Shown here piece by piece: positions 51,093-60,279 of a DNA stretch of 64,000 bases. Under the pieces are notes generated by a model that was not told where the DNA came from, made no database searches, and was given only the letters and a program-made list of their open reading frames with translations. A program made the position numbers and the translations under genes. Origin of the DNA: Ralstonia sp. NFACC01. Lineage in GTDB: Bacteria > Pseudomonadota > Gammaproteobacteria > Burkholderiales > Burkholderiaceae. The stretch covers positions 1-64,000 of the forward strand of contig NZ_FOWV01000008.1 of assembly GCF_900115545.1 (NCBI RefSeq). The letters are read 5' to 3'. Positions within the stretch are counted from its first letter, which is position 1. Every line of letters begins with the position of its first letter.

Positions 51093-52397
51093 TTAAGGCT
51101 CGTGGCGCAGATACCCTTCCTTGCTCGGGTCTGGCATGAAGTACGTCACGACGAAAGACACCGCGCACAGCGCCGTCACGTACCAGTAGAACGTCGATTC
51201 GGTGCCGGCCTGCTTGAACCACAGCGCCACGTATTCCGCCGAACCACCGAACACCGCGTTGGCGATCGCATACGACAGGCCGACGCCCATTGCACGCACT
51301 TCCGGCGGGAACATCTCGGCCTTGATCAGCCCGCTGATCGACGTATAGAAGCTGACGATGGCCAGCGCCAGGGTGATGAGACCAAACGCCGCGAGCGGGG
51401 TCGACACCGTGGCGAGCGCCTTCATGAGCGGCACAGTGCCCAGCACAGAAAGGGCCCCGAACAACAGCATCGAATTGCGTCGACCGATGCGGTCGGACAG
51501 CGCGCCAAACACCGGCTGCAGCACCATGTAGACGAACAGCGCACCCGTCATCACATTGGAGGCAGTCTTGGTGTCCATGTGCGCCGTGTTGACGAGGTAC
51601 TTCTGCATGTACGTCGTGAACGTGTAGAAGATCAGCGAGCCGCCGGCGGTAAAGCCGAGCACGCGCAGGAACGCCCCCTTGTGCTGCCAGGCGCCGCGGA
51701 TCGTGCCCGCGTGCTCGGCCTTGCGCGCCGAGGTGGTCTGCGTTTCGTGCAGCGATTTACGCAGGTACAGGGCGATCAGCGCCGTCAGCGCGCCAACCAC
51801 GAATGGAATCCGCCAGCCCCAGGCTTTCAGCTCGGGCGTCGTCAGCAGTTGCTGCAGGATCACCAGCACGAGCACCGCGCACAACTGGCCGCCGATCAGC
51901 GTCACATACTGGAACGAGGCAAAGAAGCCGCGGCGCCCTTGCAGCGCCACCTCGCTCATGTAGGTCGCGCTGGTGCCGTATTCCCCGCCCACCGACAGGC
52001 CCTGGAAGAGCCGCGCCACGAGCAGCAGGAATGGGGCCAGCGCACCGATCTGAGCGTACGTCGGCAGTACCGCGATCAGCAGTGAGCCGCCGCACATCAT
52101 CAGCACCGAGATCATCATTGCCGTGCGCCGGCCGCGCTTGTCGGCAATGCGGCCGAATAGCCAGCCGCCAATCGGTCGCATCAGGAAGCCAGCCGCAAAC
52201 ACGCCTGCCGTGTTCAGCAATTGCGTCGTGCGGTCGCCGCTGGGGAAGAACGCCGGCGCGAAGTACAGCGAGCTGAACGCGTAGACGTAAAAGTCGAACC
52301 ATTCGACGAGGTTGCCCGACGACGCGCCGACGATGGCAAAGATGCGGCGGCGTGTGTCGTGCGGGTCAACCGCGTGCGGGGTGGCAGTGCTATCCAT
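51093..52397 (-). CDS. kgtP: 2-oxoglutarate permease, KgtP-like (MFS, MHS family)
   Basis: 434 aa with twelve predicted membrane helices. The MHS-family entry motif [18 protein letters not shown] near 25, the MFS signature [13 protein letters not shown] near 82, and [20 protein letters not shown] near 130 identify a metabolite:H+ symporter; overall it reads as KgtP. KgtP brings in 2-oxoglutarate with protons across the inner membrane. It faces the E1 paralogue, suggesting uptake and use of the same acid. Other dicarboxylates are possible substrates. Confidence 0.85.
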   Translation of the reverse strand: MDSTATPHAVDPHDTRRRIFAIVGASSGNLVEWFDFYVYAFSSLYFAPAFFPSGDRTTQLLNTAGVFAAGFLMRPIGGWLFGRIADKRGRRTAMMISVLMMCGGSLLIAVLPTYAQIGALAPFLLLVARLFQGLSVGGEYGTSATYMSEVALQGRRGFFASFQYVTLIGGQLCAVLVLVILQQLLTTPELKAWGWRIPFVVGALTALIALYLRKSLHETQTTSARKAEHAGTIRGAWQHKGAFLRVLGFTAGGSLIFYTFTTYMQKYLVNTAHMDTKTASNVMTGALFVYMVLQPVFGALSDRIGRRNSMLLFGALSVLGTVPLMKALATVSTPLAAFGLITLALAIVSFYTSISGLIKAEMFPPEVRAMGVGLSYAIANAVFGGSAEYVALWFKQAGTESTFYWYVTALCAVSFVVTYFMPDPSKEGYLRHEP

Positions 52398-52588
52398 GAG
52401 GGCGTCTCGGTGTGGTTGTTCTGTGGGCAGCCTAAGCTGACCCTCAGAATTGTAGCGACATGTCGCAGATTGTCGCGCCCCGGAGTTGCCCCGATGGATG
52501 AGATGGTGTGTTGCGGGAGGTGTGGAACGGGCGTAGTGAGGTTACGCAGAAACGGGTACGCTCGATGCGCGTCCCCATCCGATTTCGC

Positions 52589-53812
52589 TTACCGAGCCCC
52601 CTGCCGCGTGTTGAACACCACGCGCAACCCGAGCGCCACCAGCGCCGCCGCCGTGCAGAACGCCATCAGTCCCGTCCAGCGCGCGCTTGTCCACGCAAGG
52701 CTCGCGCCATATGCGCCCAACGACATGCCGATGAACAGCGCCGTCATGAATACCGCGTTGATGCGGCTGCGCGCTTCGGGTGCGAGCGCATAGATGATGG
52801 TCTGGTGCGACACGAGCGCTGCCTGCACGCCCACGTCAAAGATGAGCGTGCCGATCACGATGGCGATGAGCGATTGCGGGAACAGCGCCATTGCGGCAAA
52901 TGTCACCGCCATGAGCAACGCGCCACCCGCTGCGATGTGGCCCGGCGCAACGCGGCCCGACAATCGACCGGCAATGCTCGCACCCAGCGCGCCTGCTGCG
53001 CCGGCCAGGCCAAGCAGACCTGCCTGGCCCGTCGACAGCCCGAGCGAACCCGTCAGATGTAGCGCCACGGTCGACCAGAAGCCCGAGAACGCGATGCCGA
53101 TGAACGCCTGCGTGATGGCCGACGCGCGCAGCCGCGGGTGCTGGGCGAACAGCGTGCCAAGAGAGCGCAGCAGCGTGAGGTACGGTTGCCGCATGGTCGC
53201 GGGCGGCGCCACGCCAAAGTGGGCGGCGCGCACGGCAATCGCCAGCCCGACAATCGCCACCGCCGACACGCCAAATGCCGCGCGCCAGCCGAAGTGGTCC
53301 GCCACAATGCCGCTGAACACGCGTGAGCTGACGATGCCGATCAGCAGCCCCGTCATCACCGTGCCGATGTTGCGGTTGCGGTTCTGGTCGGTGCTGATGG
53401 CGGCCGCGCTGGGCACGAAGTCCTGCGCGATGGTGGCCGACAGCCCCACTGCAAAGCCTGCCGCAGCCAACACGGGCAGGCTGGGCGCAAGGCAACTGGC
53501 GATGAGCGCCAGCGTGAGCAGCACCGCCTTCCACAGGATGACGATGCGACGGTCGTAACGGTCACCCAGCGGGCCGAAGAAAAAGATGCCGCTGGCATAG
53601 CCCGCCGCCGTCAGCGTGGGCAGGACGCCCAACGCGTGTGGTGCGATGGCGAGGTCGCGGCCGATCAGGCCCAGTAGCGGGTGGTTCAGATAGATGCACG
53701 CCACACTGATGCCCGCACCGGCCGTGAGCAGGCGGATCAACCCTTGGGTGTCAGGTGCGGCAGGGGTGGTGGTAGCGGTGGCTGGCGTTGGGGACGCAGG
53801 CGAGGTCGACAT
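52589..53812 (-). CDS. MFS efflux transporter
   Basis: 407 aa from the ATG at 53812, with twelve predicted membrane helices and the MFS loop motif GPLGDRYDRR near 85. DFVPSAAAISTDQNRNRNIG near 140 marks the drug:H+ antiporter-like group (YnfM/NepI-type). The substrate is unknown. It is followed on the same strand, upstream, by a GntR regulator gene whose stop lies 100 bases before it. Confidence 0.82.
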   Translation of the reverse strand: MSTSPASPTPATATTTPAAPDTQGLIRLLTAGAGISVACIYLNHPLLGLIGRDLAIAPHALGVLPTLTAAGYASGIFFFGPLGDRYDRRIVILWKAVLLTLALIASCLAPSLPVLAAAGFAVGLSATIAQDFVPSAAAISTDQNRNRNIGTVMTGLLIGIVSSRVFSGIVADHFGWRAAFGVSAVAIVGLAIAVRAAHFGVAPPATMRQPYLTLLRSLGTLFAQHPRLRASAITQAFIGIAFSGFWSTVALHLTGSLGLSTGQAGLLGLAGAAGALGASIAGRLSGRVAPGHIAAGGALLMAVTFAAMALFPQSLIAIVIGTLIFDVGVQAALVSHQTIIYALAPEARSRINAVFMTALFIGMSLGAYGASLAWTSARWTGLMAFCTAAALVALGLRVVFNTRQGAR

Positions 53813-53912
53813 GGAAACCTCATGTAGGAAATTGCTGCATCGCAGCGAAGCGGCGATGCTAACAACTTTCATCCAGACCTGCTGACGGCCAATAACCTTG
53901 CCGGCGGTGGTG

Positions 53913-54749
53913 TCAGGCGCGCTGGCCGGTGGGCGGAGCGGCTGAGGTGGGCGCCTCTTCCACGTCTTCGCTGTGGCCGCCCTGCACGTCATGGCCGGCG
54001 TTGTCGATCCACAGGCGAGCGCGGTCTTCGCCCACGCGCGACAGCTCCATGCGGTATTCGTAGCGGTCGGGTCGATAGAGGCCCTGCAGCAGTTGCACGG
54101 GCCGCCCGCTCATCTCGCGCACGATGCGCTGAACGGACAGCAGCGGCGCGCCCACTGCCACATCCAGATATTGCGCCGTCGCCACATCGGCCAACCGTGC
54201 CGACACCACCTGCGATGCACGATCGATCCGCACGCCCGAGCCCTCGATCAGCCGCAGCAGCGACTGGTTTGCCAGGCGATCGAGCGTCAGCTTGCTCGTC
54301 ACGTCCAGCGGCAGCCACGTGGTGATGAGCGCCATGGGCGTGTCTTCCAGGTGGCGCACGCGCACGAGTTTCTTGATTGGCGTGCCGGGCGGGATTTCCA
54401 GGCACTTGGCCTCGTCGGGCGGGGCCAGCACGTCTTCAAATTCGACGACGACGGCGGAGGTGCGCTCGCCCACGTCGATGATGTTCTGCAGCAGCGTCTG
54501 GGCGCCGCCGCCCATCGTCAACGGGTCATCGGGCTTGACGACAAACGTGCCCATGCCGCGATGGCGGCGCACCAGACCTTCCTTGACCAGGTAGTCGAAC
54601 ACGCGCCGCATCGTGACGCGCGAGGCGCCGAACTGGCGGGCCAGCTCGATCTCGCCCGGCATCGGGCCGTCACTGAACCGGCCCTCAAGAATCTGTTGGC
54701 GCAGGACGACGTAGATCTGGTGGTAGAGCGGTACCACGGCATCAGGCAT
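53913..54749 (-). CDS. GntR-family regulator (HutC/UTRA type)
   Basis: 278 aa. It has an N-terminal winged helix (about 5-75: PLYHQIYVVLRQQILEGRF, then GASRVTMRRVFDYLVKEGLV) and a C-terminal UTRA ligand-binding domain (about 95-235). Such regulators respond to small metabolites, often sugars or histidine derivatives. It is transcribed in the same direction as the MFS gene downstream and may control it. The effector molecule is unknown. Confidence 0.85.
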   Translation of the reverse strand: MPDAVVPLYHQIYVVLRQQILEGRFSDGPMPGEIELARQFGASRVTMRRVFDYLVKEGLVRRHRGMGTFVVKPDDPLTMGGGAQTLLQNIIDVGERTSAVVVEFEDVLAPPDEAKCLEIPPGTPIKKLVRVRHLEDTPMALITTWLPLDVTSKLTLDRLANQSLLRLIEGSGVRIDRASQVVSARLADVATAQYLDVAVGAPLLSVQRIVREMSGRPVQLLQGLYRPDRYEYRMELSRVGEDRARLWIDNAGHDVQGGHSEDVEEAPTSAAPPTGQRA

Positions 54750-54919
54750 GGCGGTCGTGGTTCCGGGCGTGAGCAGCGAGGTCGAGGGCGAAATCAGGAG
54801 GGGCGGCCATCAAGCGATGGGGCAACGCGCAGGATGCGTTGGAAAGCCGGGCCAAACGCGGCCATTTGCCCATTCATCCGCGACGATAGGGCGTTTTTCC
54901 GGGCCTGTAAAGTTGTGTG

Positions 54920-55462
54920 TTACCCGTTGGCTGGCGGCGTATCGTTGGCCGCGGCGGCAGTATTTTCCCTCTGCCCATAACGCGGATTGCGCTCGCGCAT
55001 CGAGTTCTTGGGCGCAACAGGCTCGCCCAGCGCATTGACGAGCGCCACGTGGATTGGTGTGCCGCTTTCGCGGTCGCGCAACAGCATGGGGCCCTCACCG
55101 TCGGGCGTGAGGTAGCGGTCCCCCCATTGCATCAGCGCGACGATGGCGGGCAGCAGGTCGACGCCCGCCCGCGTCAGCCGGTAGGCGTCGCGCACGCGGT
55201 CGCCCGGCTCCTGGTACGGCACGCGGCGCAGGATGCCGTACGTCACCAGCGCCTTGAGCCGCGACGACAGGATCGCCGACGAGCACCCCGTGCGGCGCAA
55301 AAACTCATCGAAACGCGTCACGCCGGAAAACGCTTCGCGCAGCACGAGCAACGTCCATTTCTCGCCGACGATCGACACGGCGGCCGCGATGGAGCAGGGC
55401 TCTTCCATCGACGTCACAAGCTCCGACGCCGCTGGGACGGGGAAGGGTTCCGGAATTCTCAT
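54920..55462 (-). CDS. HxlR-family regulator
   Basis: 180 aa. The HxlR winged-helix pattern is clear (IVGEKWTLLVLREAFSGVTR, FDEFLRRTGCSSAILSSRLK, DAYRLTRAGVDLLPAIVAL). The protein carries Cys22-type and central Cys residues (EEPCSI, RRTGCSS) that in some HxlR members sense redox or electrophiles. It is divergent from the GNAT acetyltransferase gene, with an inverted repeat between them. Confidence 0.88.
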   Translation of the reverse strand: MRIPEPFPVPAASELVTSMEEPCSIAAAVSIVGEKWTLLVLREAFSGVTRFDEFLRRTGCSSAILSSRLKALVTYGILRRVPYQEPGDRVRDAYRLTRAGVDLLPAIVALMQWGDRYLTPDGEGPMLLRDRESGTPIHVALVNALGEPVAPKNSMRERNPRYGQRENTAAAANDTPPANG

Positions 55463-55482
55463 GGCAAAAGCATAGTCAATTC

Positions 55483-55503
55483 TGACTTTACTTGCAAAAG
55501 TCA
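55483..55503. promoter_or_regulatory. Candidate HxlR operator
   Basis: The inverted repeat TGACTTT-N7-AAAGTCA lies between the divergent HxlR and acetyltransferase genes; a third AAAGTCA half-site is at 55533-55539. The position suggests autoregulation and control of the acetyltransferase. Confidence 0.6.
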
Positions 55504-55596
55504 GGGTTTCTGCTAATCTAGCTTCAAATTAGAAAGTCAGGCGGTGATCCCGTGCTGGCGGTCAATAACAACGATCCATCGCGTGAGGAGATCCCC

Positions 55597-56175
55597 ATGC
55601 TTTACACCATCCACCGTTACCCCGCCGAATGGATCGACCGCTGGACCATGCACGACGGCTCCATCGCCACCGTGCGCCCGATTCTGCCGCAAGACGCGCC
55701 CCTTGAGGCTGCCCTGGTCGAGGGGCTGTCGTCGGAGTCGCGCTATGCGCGGTTTCTGGTGGGCGGGGGCCGTCTGACCGACGAGATGCTCGCCGCCTAC
55801 ACGCAGATCGATTACGTCAACCACATGGCGCTGGTCGTGAGTGTGGCGCGCCCTGACGGCACCGGCGAAGACCTGATCGCCGATGGCCGCTTCGTCGTGG
55901 AAGACGGCGTGGCCGAATTTGCAATGCTGGTGGCCGATGCGTGGCAGGGCAAGGGCGTCGGGCGACGTTTGTTTGCCACGCTGGTCCGCGCAGCGCGGGT
56001 GTCCGGCGCGCGGGAGGTCTTCGGTGAGGTGCTGTCCATCAACCGCCGCATGATCAGCCTGGCGCGCGATGCGGGTTTTCGCGTTGCGAATGTGCCGGGC
56101 GATGCCACCGTCTGCACCGTGCGCCTGCCCTTGGCCGATGTTGAAGCGGTCATGACGCCGTTCGTTTTCGCCTGA
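55597..56175 (+). CDS. GNAT-family acetyltransferase
   Basis: 192 aa from the ATG at 55597, preceded by GAGGAG. The GNAT fold is visible: VRPILPQDAPLEAALVEGLS (helices 1-2) and the acetyl-CoA loop VADAWQGKGVGRRLFATLVR at about 110-130, followed by VLSINRRMISLARDAGF. It transfers acetyl groups to a small molecule or protein amine; the substrate is unknown. It is controlled in all likelihood by the divergent HxlR gene. Confidence 0.88.
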   Translation: MLYTIHRYPAEWIDRWTMHDGSIATVRPILPQDAPLEAALVEGLSSESRYARFLVGGGRLTDEMLAAYTQIDYVNHMALVVSVARPDGTGEDLIADGRFVVEDGVAEFAMLVADAWQGKGVGRRLFATLVRAARVSGAREVFGEVLSINRRMISLARDAGFRVANVPGDATVCTVRLPLADVEAVMTPFVFA

Positions 56176-56232
56176 ATCGTCCAAGTTTTGCGTGTCTGCA
56201 CCCCTGCAGACGCGCCTACCGTGTGTCTCTTT

Positions 56233-56258
56233 CGCCGCCATTGAGCGGCGTCTTTTTT
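56233..56258 (+). terminator. Terminator of the acetyltransferase gene
   Basis: The 6-bp stem CGCCGC/GCGGCG is followed by TCTTTTTT, about 60 bases after the stop. Confidence 0.85.
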
Positions 56259-56416
56259 GGTCAATTCATCGATATTGATGGCGCTCAGCGCAAAAAATCA
56301 TCGCTTTTGTGGATGAATGGATGCGCATAGACTCATCTGCGTGGCCTGGTGCGTGGGTGCCCCCCACCTGCGTGCCGGCGCCGCCTTGTTCAATTACTGC
56401 CGCCTTTGCCCCCACC

Positions 56417-56851
56417 ATGAGCGACGTCACGCCTGTGCTTGCCCCATTCCACCTTGCCTTCCCTGTTCATGACATTGCCGCGGCGCGCGCCTTCTACGGC
56501 GACATCCTCGGTTGTCCGGAGGGGCGCAGTTCGCCAGACTGGGTCGATTTCAATTTCTACGGCCACCAGATCGTCGCCCATCTCGCGCCGGACGAAATCG
56601 GCCACCGCAAGACCAGCGCCGTCGACGGCGACAACGTGCCCGTGCGCCACTTCGGCGTGGTGCTTTCCATGCCCGAATGGGAAGCGGCAGCCGACAGGCT
56701 GCGCGCAGCCGGCATCGAGTTCATCATCGAGCCGCACATCCGCTTCAAGGGTGAAGTGGGCGAGCAGGCCACGATGTTCTTCCTCGACCCCTCGGGCAAT
56801 GCCATGGAGATCAAGGCGTTTGCCAATATGGCGTCGCTGTTTGCCAAGTGA
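56417..56851 (+). CDS. VOC-family (glyoxalase-like) protein
   Basis: 144 aa from the ATG at 56417. Two beta-alpha-beta-beta-beta units: [20 protein letters not shown] with the first metal-ligand His, and [20 protein letters not shown]; the end has [20 protein letters not shown] with the closing Glu. The VOC fold serves glyoxalases, dioxygenases and resistance proteins; the metal site looks intact. Substrate unknown. A LysR gene follows 50 bases downstream on the same strand. Confidence 0.88.
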   Translation: MSDVTPVLAPFHLAFPVHDIAAARAFYGDILGCPEGRSSPDWVDFNFYGHQIVAHLAPDEIGHRKTSAVDGDNVPVRHFGVVLSMPEWEAAADRLRAAGIEFIIEPHIRFKGEVGEQATMFFLDPSGNAMEIKAFANMASLFAK

Positions 56852-56901
56852 GCCGGCGCGGCGCGCGTATCCTTGCGCTTCTCCACTGATGCGCGCGCTC
56901 C

Positions 56902-57777
56902 ATGCTTCGAGAACTCAAGACCTTCATCGCCGTTGCCCGGCACGGCACCTTTGCGGGCGCGGGCGATCGCATCGGCCTGACGCAGTCGGCGGTGAGCGCG
57001 CAGATCCAGCGTCTGGAAGCGTCGCTCGGCTTCCCGCTCTTTGATCGCACGGGCCGCTCGGCCACGCTCAACGCCGCGGGGCGCGACGCGCTGGCGCTGG
57101 CCGAACACATCGTCACGCTGTATGACCGTCTGGGCGACCAGGCCGGCGGCAATGAGCAGCGCGGCCTGGTGCGCGTCGGCGCGATTGCCTCCGTGCAGAC
57201 GTCGTTCCTGGTAGACGCGCTGGTGCAGTTTCGCAGTGAATTCCCGCATTGCCGTGCGCGCATCGTGCCGGGTGTCTCGCTTGACCTGCTCGGCCTGGTG
57301 GACGCTGGCGAGATCGACCTCGCCGTGCTCATCCGCCCGCCGTTTGCGGTGCCGGCCGATCTGGAATGGCGCACGCTGGTGGCCGAGCCCTTCGTGCTGC
57401 TGGTGCCCGCCAGCGTGCCCGGCGACGACTGGCGCGCGCTGCTCGCACATCAACCGTTCATCCGCTATGACCGCCGCTCATTCGGCGGCCGCCGCGTCGA
57501 CCAGTTCCTGCGCGACCAGCGCATCACCACGCACGACGTGATCGAACTCGACGAGCTGCAAGGCATGACGCAACTCGTGGCGCGCGGGCAGGGCGTCGCA
57601 CTTGCCCCGCAGACCGCCGCGCAAGCCACCTGGCCGCCAGGCACACGTGCCATCAGCCTGGGCGACGACACCTTCTACCGCGAGATCGGCCTGATCGAAC
57701 GCCCCCGCCACAGCCGCCAGCCCATTGCCGGGCGGCTGGCCGATTGCATTGACGAAGCCGCGCGTCCGCATCAGTGA
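56902..57777 (+). CDS. LysR-family regulator
   Basis: 291 aa. The N-terminal LysR helix-turn-helix is typical (LRELKTFIAVARHGTFAGAG, LTQSAVSAQIQRLEASLGFP, LFDRTGR). The co-inducer domain follows (about 90-285). It is encoded directly after the VOC gene, which may be its target or share its signal. The inducer is unknown. Confidence 0.92.
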   Translation: MLRELKTFIAVARHGTFAGAGDRIGLTQSAVSAQIQRLEASLGFPLFDRTGRSATLNAAGRDALALAEHIVTLYDRLGDQAGGNEQRGLVRVGAIASVQTSFLVDALVQFRSEFPHCRARIVPGVSLDLLGLVDAGEIDLAVLIRPPFAVPADLEWRTLVAEPFVLLVPASVPGDDWRALLAHQPFIRYDRRSFGGRRVDQFLRDQRITTHDVIELDELQGMTQLVARGQGVALAPQTAAQATWPPGTRAISLGDDTFYREIGLIERPRHSRQPIAGRLADCIDEAARPHQ

Positions 57778-57804
57778 TGCGGTGTGCCGCAGGCACGCGA
57801 CCGA

Positions 57805-58164
57805 TCAAAAGCTCAGGGCCTGTTCGATTTCCTGAACCTTGCGCCGCGCCAGCGCCAGATTCGATTTGTTCTTGTCGAGCACGACATAGAGGAACAGTCC
57901 GGGCTTGCTCCCGACGGGGCGAATGATGTGGTACTGCTTGCTGAGCGTAATCAGCATGTCGTCAATGACATCGTCAAGCTTGAGTGCCTGCATGGTCTTG
58001 AGCTTGGCGCGGACCACCTCGGTATTGCCCGCCGCGGCGAGTTCGAGGTCGATCCCATCGCCTGCCGATGCGAGGATCATGCCGCTGGCGCTGTCGACCA
58101 ACATGGCGCACATCGCACCGTCGAAGGTCGCGAGATGGGTAATGGAACTGTTGAGATTGCTCAT
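57805..58164 (-). CDS. Roadblock/LC7-domain protein 1
   Basis: 119 aa from the ATG at 58164; GGGGGA precedes it. A single roadblock/LC7 domain (HLATFDGAMCAMLVDSASGM; TLSKQYHIIRPVGSKPGLFL). Such small alpha-beta proteins dimerise and serve as GTPase-activating partners or scaffolds for small GTPases (MglB with MglA). It is the last gene in an operon with a second roadblock-like gene and a GTPase gene. Its function here is inferred from that context. Confidence 0.75.
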   Translation of the reverse strand: MSNLNSSITHLATFDGAMCAMLVDSASGMILASAGDGIDLELAAAGNTEVVRAKLKTMQALKLDDVIDDMLITLSKQYHIIRPVGSKPGLFLYVVLDKNKSNLALARRKVQEIEQALSF

Positions 58165-58231
58165 GATTTGATTCCCCCGATGGTGTGAGTAGGTTGTGGC
58201 GATGAAATCAGTGCGACCGCGGCTGGTGCGG

Positions 58232-58660
58232 CTAGGCGGGTCGGTGCAGCAAAGACATGGCGGGCAGCGCAGCGAGTTCTTCTGCGATGCGCTTGGCCTC
58301 CCATAGGGCGCGCCCGAGCACAGCATCGTGCCGGTTCGCCATGCACACCTGCACGATCGCGGACTGGCGGACGGGCTGGAACACCATGGTCCCCATGTCG
58401 GTTTCAAGCACCATCCGGTGGCAGGTGCTGAAGCGCATTTCGCGCCCCAGTGCACGGACCACTGACATGACCGTGCTTGTCATGGCCGAGAGGCGCGCCG
58501 CGCTGTAGCGCGTTGGGTCCAGCGCAGAGGCAATCGTGAAGCCGTCGAGCGTACAGAGCGTCGCGGCGGACAGGTCGGGTAGCGCATCGGCGTACCTGGT
58601 CAGCACTGCGGTTGCGGCTTGTGTGAGTTCGGCTGGAACGGGGGATGCTGCTGCGTTCAT
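58232..58660 (-). CDS. Roadblock/LC7-like protein 2
   Basis: 142 aa from the ATG at 58660, overlapping the GTPase stop by 4 bases. Segments LSAATLCTLDGFTIASALDP and MVLETDMGTMVFQPVRQSAI show the strand-turn pattern of roadblock proteins: sensing of past activity by a beta-hairpin, then a dimer strand. It differs from the first roadblock protein, so the operon may form a heterodimeric GTPase-activating partner. Confidence 0.7.
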   Translation of the reverse strand: MNAAASPVPAELTQAATAVLTRYADALPDLSAATLCTLDGFTIASALDPTRYSAARLSAMTSTVMSVVRALGREMRFSTCHRMVLETDMGTMVFQPVRQSAIVQVCMANRHDAVLGRALWEAKRIAEELAALPAMSLLHRPA

Positions 58661-59172
58661 GTTTGCAGGGTGTAGAGCATGATTTCGACGATATCGAGCA
58701 TCTGTGCCCGCTCGCGGACATCGGCCATCACCACCGGAATGGCCCGCCCCAGCACTTGGCTGAGGTGGGCGGAGAACGCATCGACCCGAGCGGGCGTGGC
58801 CGGCCGCGCCACAAGCACCAGCGTGGATGGCTGCGAGGGTTCCGAGGCGACGCGACGCAGCAGGGGAATGCAACGCTCGCCCACGTCGGGCGCGTTGACG
58901 TCAACCATGACGATCGCGCCGGCGATGACGGAGATGAGCCAATCCCGCAGGAAATCGAAACGGTCCTGTCCGGGGCTGCCGTAGATCTGCAGCAGTTCGC
59001 CATTGCCCAGGTCCACCTCGCCGAAGTCGACGCCAACCGTTGTGGTGGCCTTGGCAGATGCGTGGCGATCAAGGTTGGGTACGTCGCAATCGATAGTCAC
59101 GTCACCGCACAGCGTGCGAATGGCCGTTGTCTTGCCGATGCCCATCGGGCCGAAGATGCCAATGCGATGCAT
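58657..59172 (-). CDS. Small Ras-like GTPase (MglA/COG2229 type)
   Basis: 171 aa. The P-loop GPMGIGKTT lies at 8-16. A switch I-like TTTVGVDFGEVDL is at about 43-55. A switch II with GSPGQDRF is at about 65-72, the SPGQ form typical of bacterial Ras-like proteins. The usual N-K-x-D base-recognition motif is not evident (ARPATPA occupies the region), as in several COG2229 members. These switches control polarity or signalling in other bacteria (MglA in Myxococcus, conservon CvnD in actinobacteria). The operon supplies two roadblock partners. The process controlled here is unknown. Confidence 0.82.
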   Translation of the reverse strand: MHRIGIFGPMGIGKTTAIRTLCGDVTIDCDVPNLDRHASAKATTTVGVDFGEVDLGNGELLQIYGSPGQDRFDFLRDWLISVIAGAIVMVDVNAPDVGERCIPLLRRVASEPSQPSTLVLVARPATPARVDAFSAHLSQVLGRAIPVVMADVRERAQMLDIVEIMLYTLQT

Positions 59173-59895
59173 TCAGGGTCGGCCTTGTAGCTGATGGCGA
59201 GACGTTCGCAGCCAGCGCCCGACGACGTCGAAGAAGCGGCTGTGCGAAACACTTGCGTTGTCGGGCGCGGTTGCCAACGGGGCGTCGCGGTGTACGTCGA
59301 TCTGCAGAGCACCCAGCCGGTTCAGCGTACGCAGCAGCAGGCGGGCCTCTTCGTGTTCGAGTCCGCCATCCGTCGTCAGCCAACGCAGGCTGACCGCGCG
59401 ATTGGTCATGGTCGCCATCGCTCGCCGGAAACGAAGCGCCTGCAAATGCATCTCGAGCGTGACCCAGCGCAGCAGGCGGTAGGTCGGCTCGGGGCTCGCA
59501 TCGGTTATTCGCGCGGGGAGGGATTGGACGGGTGCGGGGCTCGGACGCGCGGGTTTGTCCATCAGGCGCAGCGCGACGCGATCCAGGATCACCCAGAGGT
59601 CGTGCATGCTGAAGGCAAATGGCAAGTGGAACGCGTCGTCGCCGTGGCTGGATTGTGGTGTCTCGTCGAGCCAGATCTTGATGGGGGCTGCAGCGGCAGC
59701 ATCGACTGACCCGGAAGCGAGCACCACAACATCGGCCTGGTCGGGCAGGGCTTCATCCCATTGATAAAGCGAGCGGCCGACAAGCGCGTTGATTCCCGCG
59801 CGCAGCCGGCGCTGCAGACCTTCATCAAGATGCTGCAATGAGATGCGGCCACGTCGGTGATCCACGCGCGCGTGGCCCGGTGCGAGCGGCTCCAT
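59173..59895 (-). CDS. Uncharacterised first gene of the GTPase operon
   Basis: 240 aa from the ATG at 59895; its stop abuts the GTPase ATG (TGAATG). I recognise no family. It is mainly helical and soluble, with no signal peptide or membrane helix; a WVTLEMHLQALRFRRAMATM helix lies near 150 and a C-terminal basic helix follows. Position suggests an effector or input protein for the GTPase. Confidence 0.6.
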   Translation of the reverse strand: MEPLAPGHARVDHRRGRISLQHLDEGLQRRLRAGINALVGRSLYQWDEALPDQADVVVLASGSVDAAAAAPIKIWLDETPQSSHGDDAFHLPFAFSMHDLWVILDRVALRLMDKPARPSPAPVQSLPARITDASPEPTYRLLRWVTLEMHLQALRFRRAMATMTNRAVSLRWLTTDGGLEHEEARLLLRTLNRLGALQIDVHRDAPLATAPDNASVSHSRFFDVVGRWLRTSRHQLQGRP

Positions 59896-60222
59896 GCCTG
59901 TTCCCCCCAATCCAGATATCCCGAACCACGAGAACGGCCGGCGCATTGCTCGGTACTTCTGCGTGGAGTGCGGCATGCATGCCGGGGCTTGTTCAAGCCA
60001 CTGGTGCGCTGCCTGCTGTTGTTTGCGTCTCGATTCCGGCGCTGTTCTGGCGCCCGTCTATCGGTGAGCGAGAGGCTAGCATCGTCATTGCCGCCTTTGC
60101 GCAAGCCTGAGGAATCTTGAGTTTTGCTCATGAATCGCTGATGCGTCCGGGGCGGTAGCGAGGTGGCAAGACTCGGTTCGGCCTCGGTGATACCGGACAT
60201 ATGTCATGGCGCATTGACCGAG

Positions 60223-60246
60223 CGTTATATCGACTCGTATATTACG
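60223..60246 (+). promoter_or_regulatory. ModE-like molybdate operator
   Basis: CGTTATAT-N8-ATATTACG, an imperfect inverted repeat, closely matches the ModE operator pattern. It ends 33 bases before the modA start. The rest of 59896-60279 shows no gene. Confidence 0.75.
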
Positions 60247-60279
60247 ACCGGTCATTCATCCACTTTTCCCGGGTTCTTC

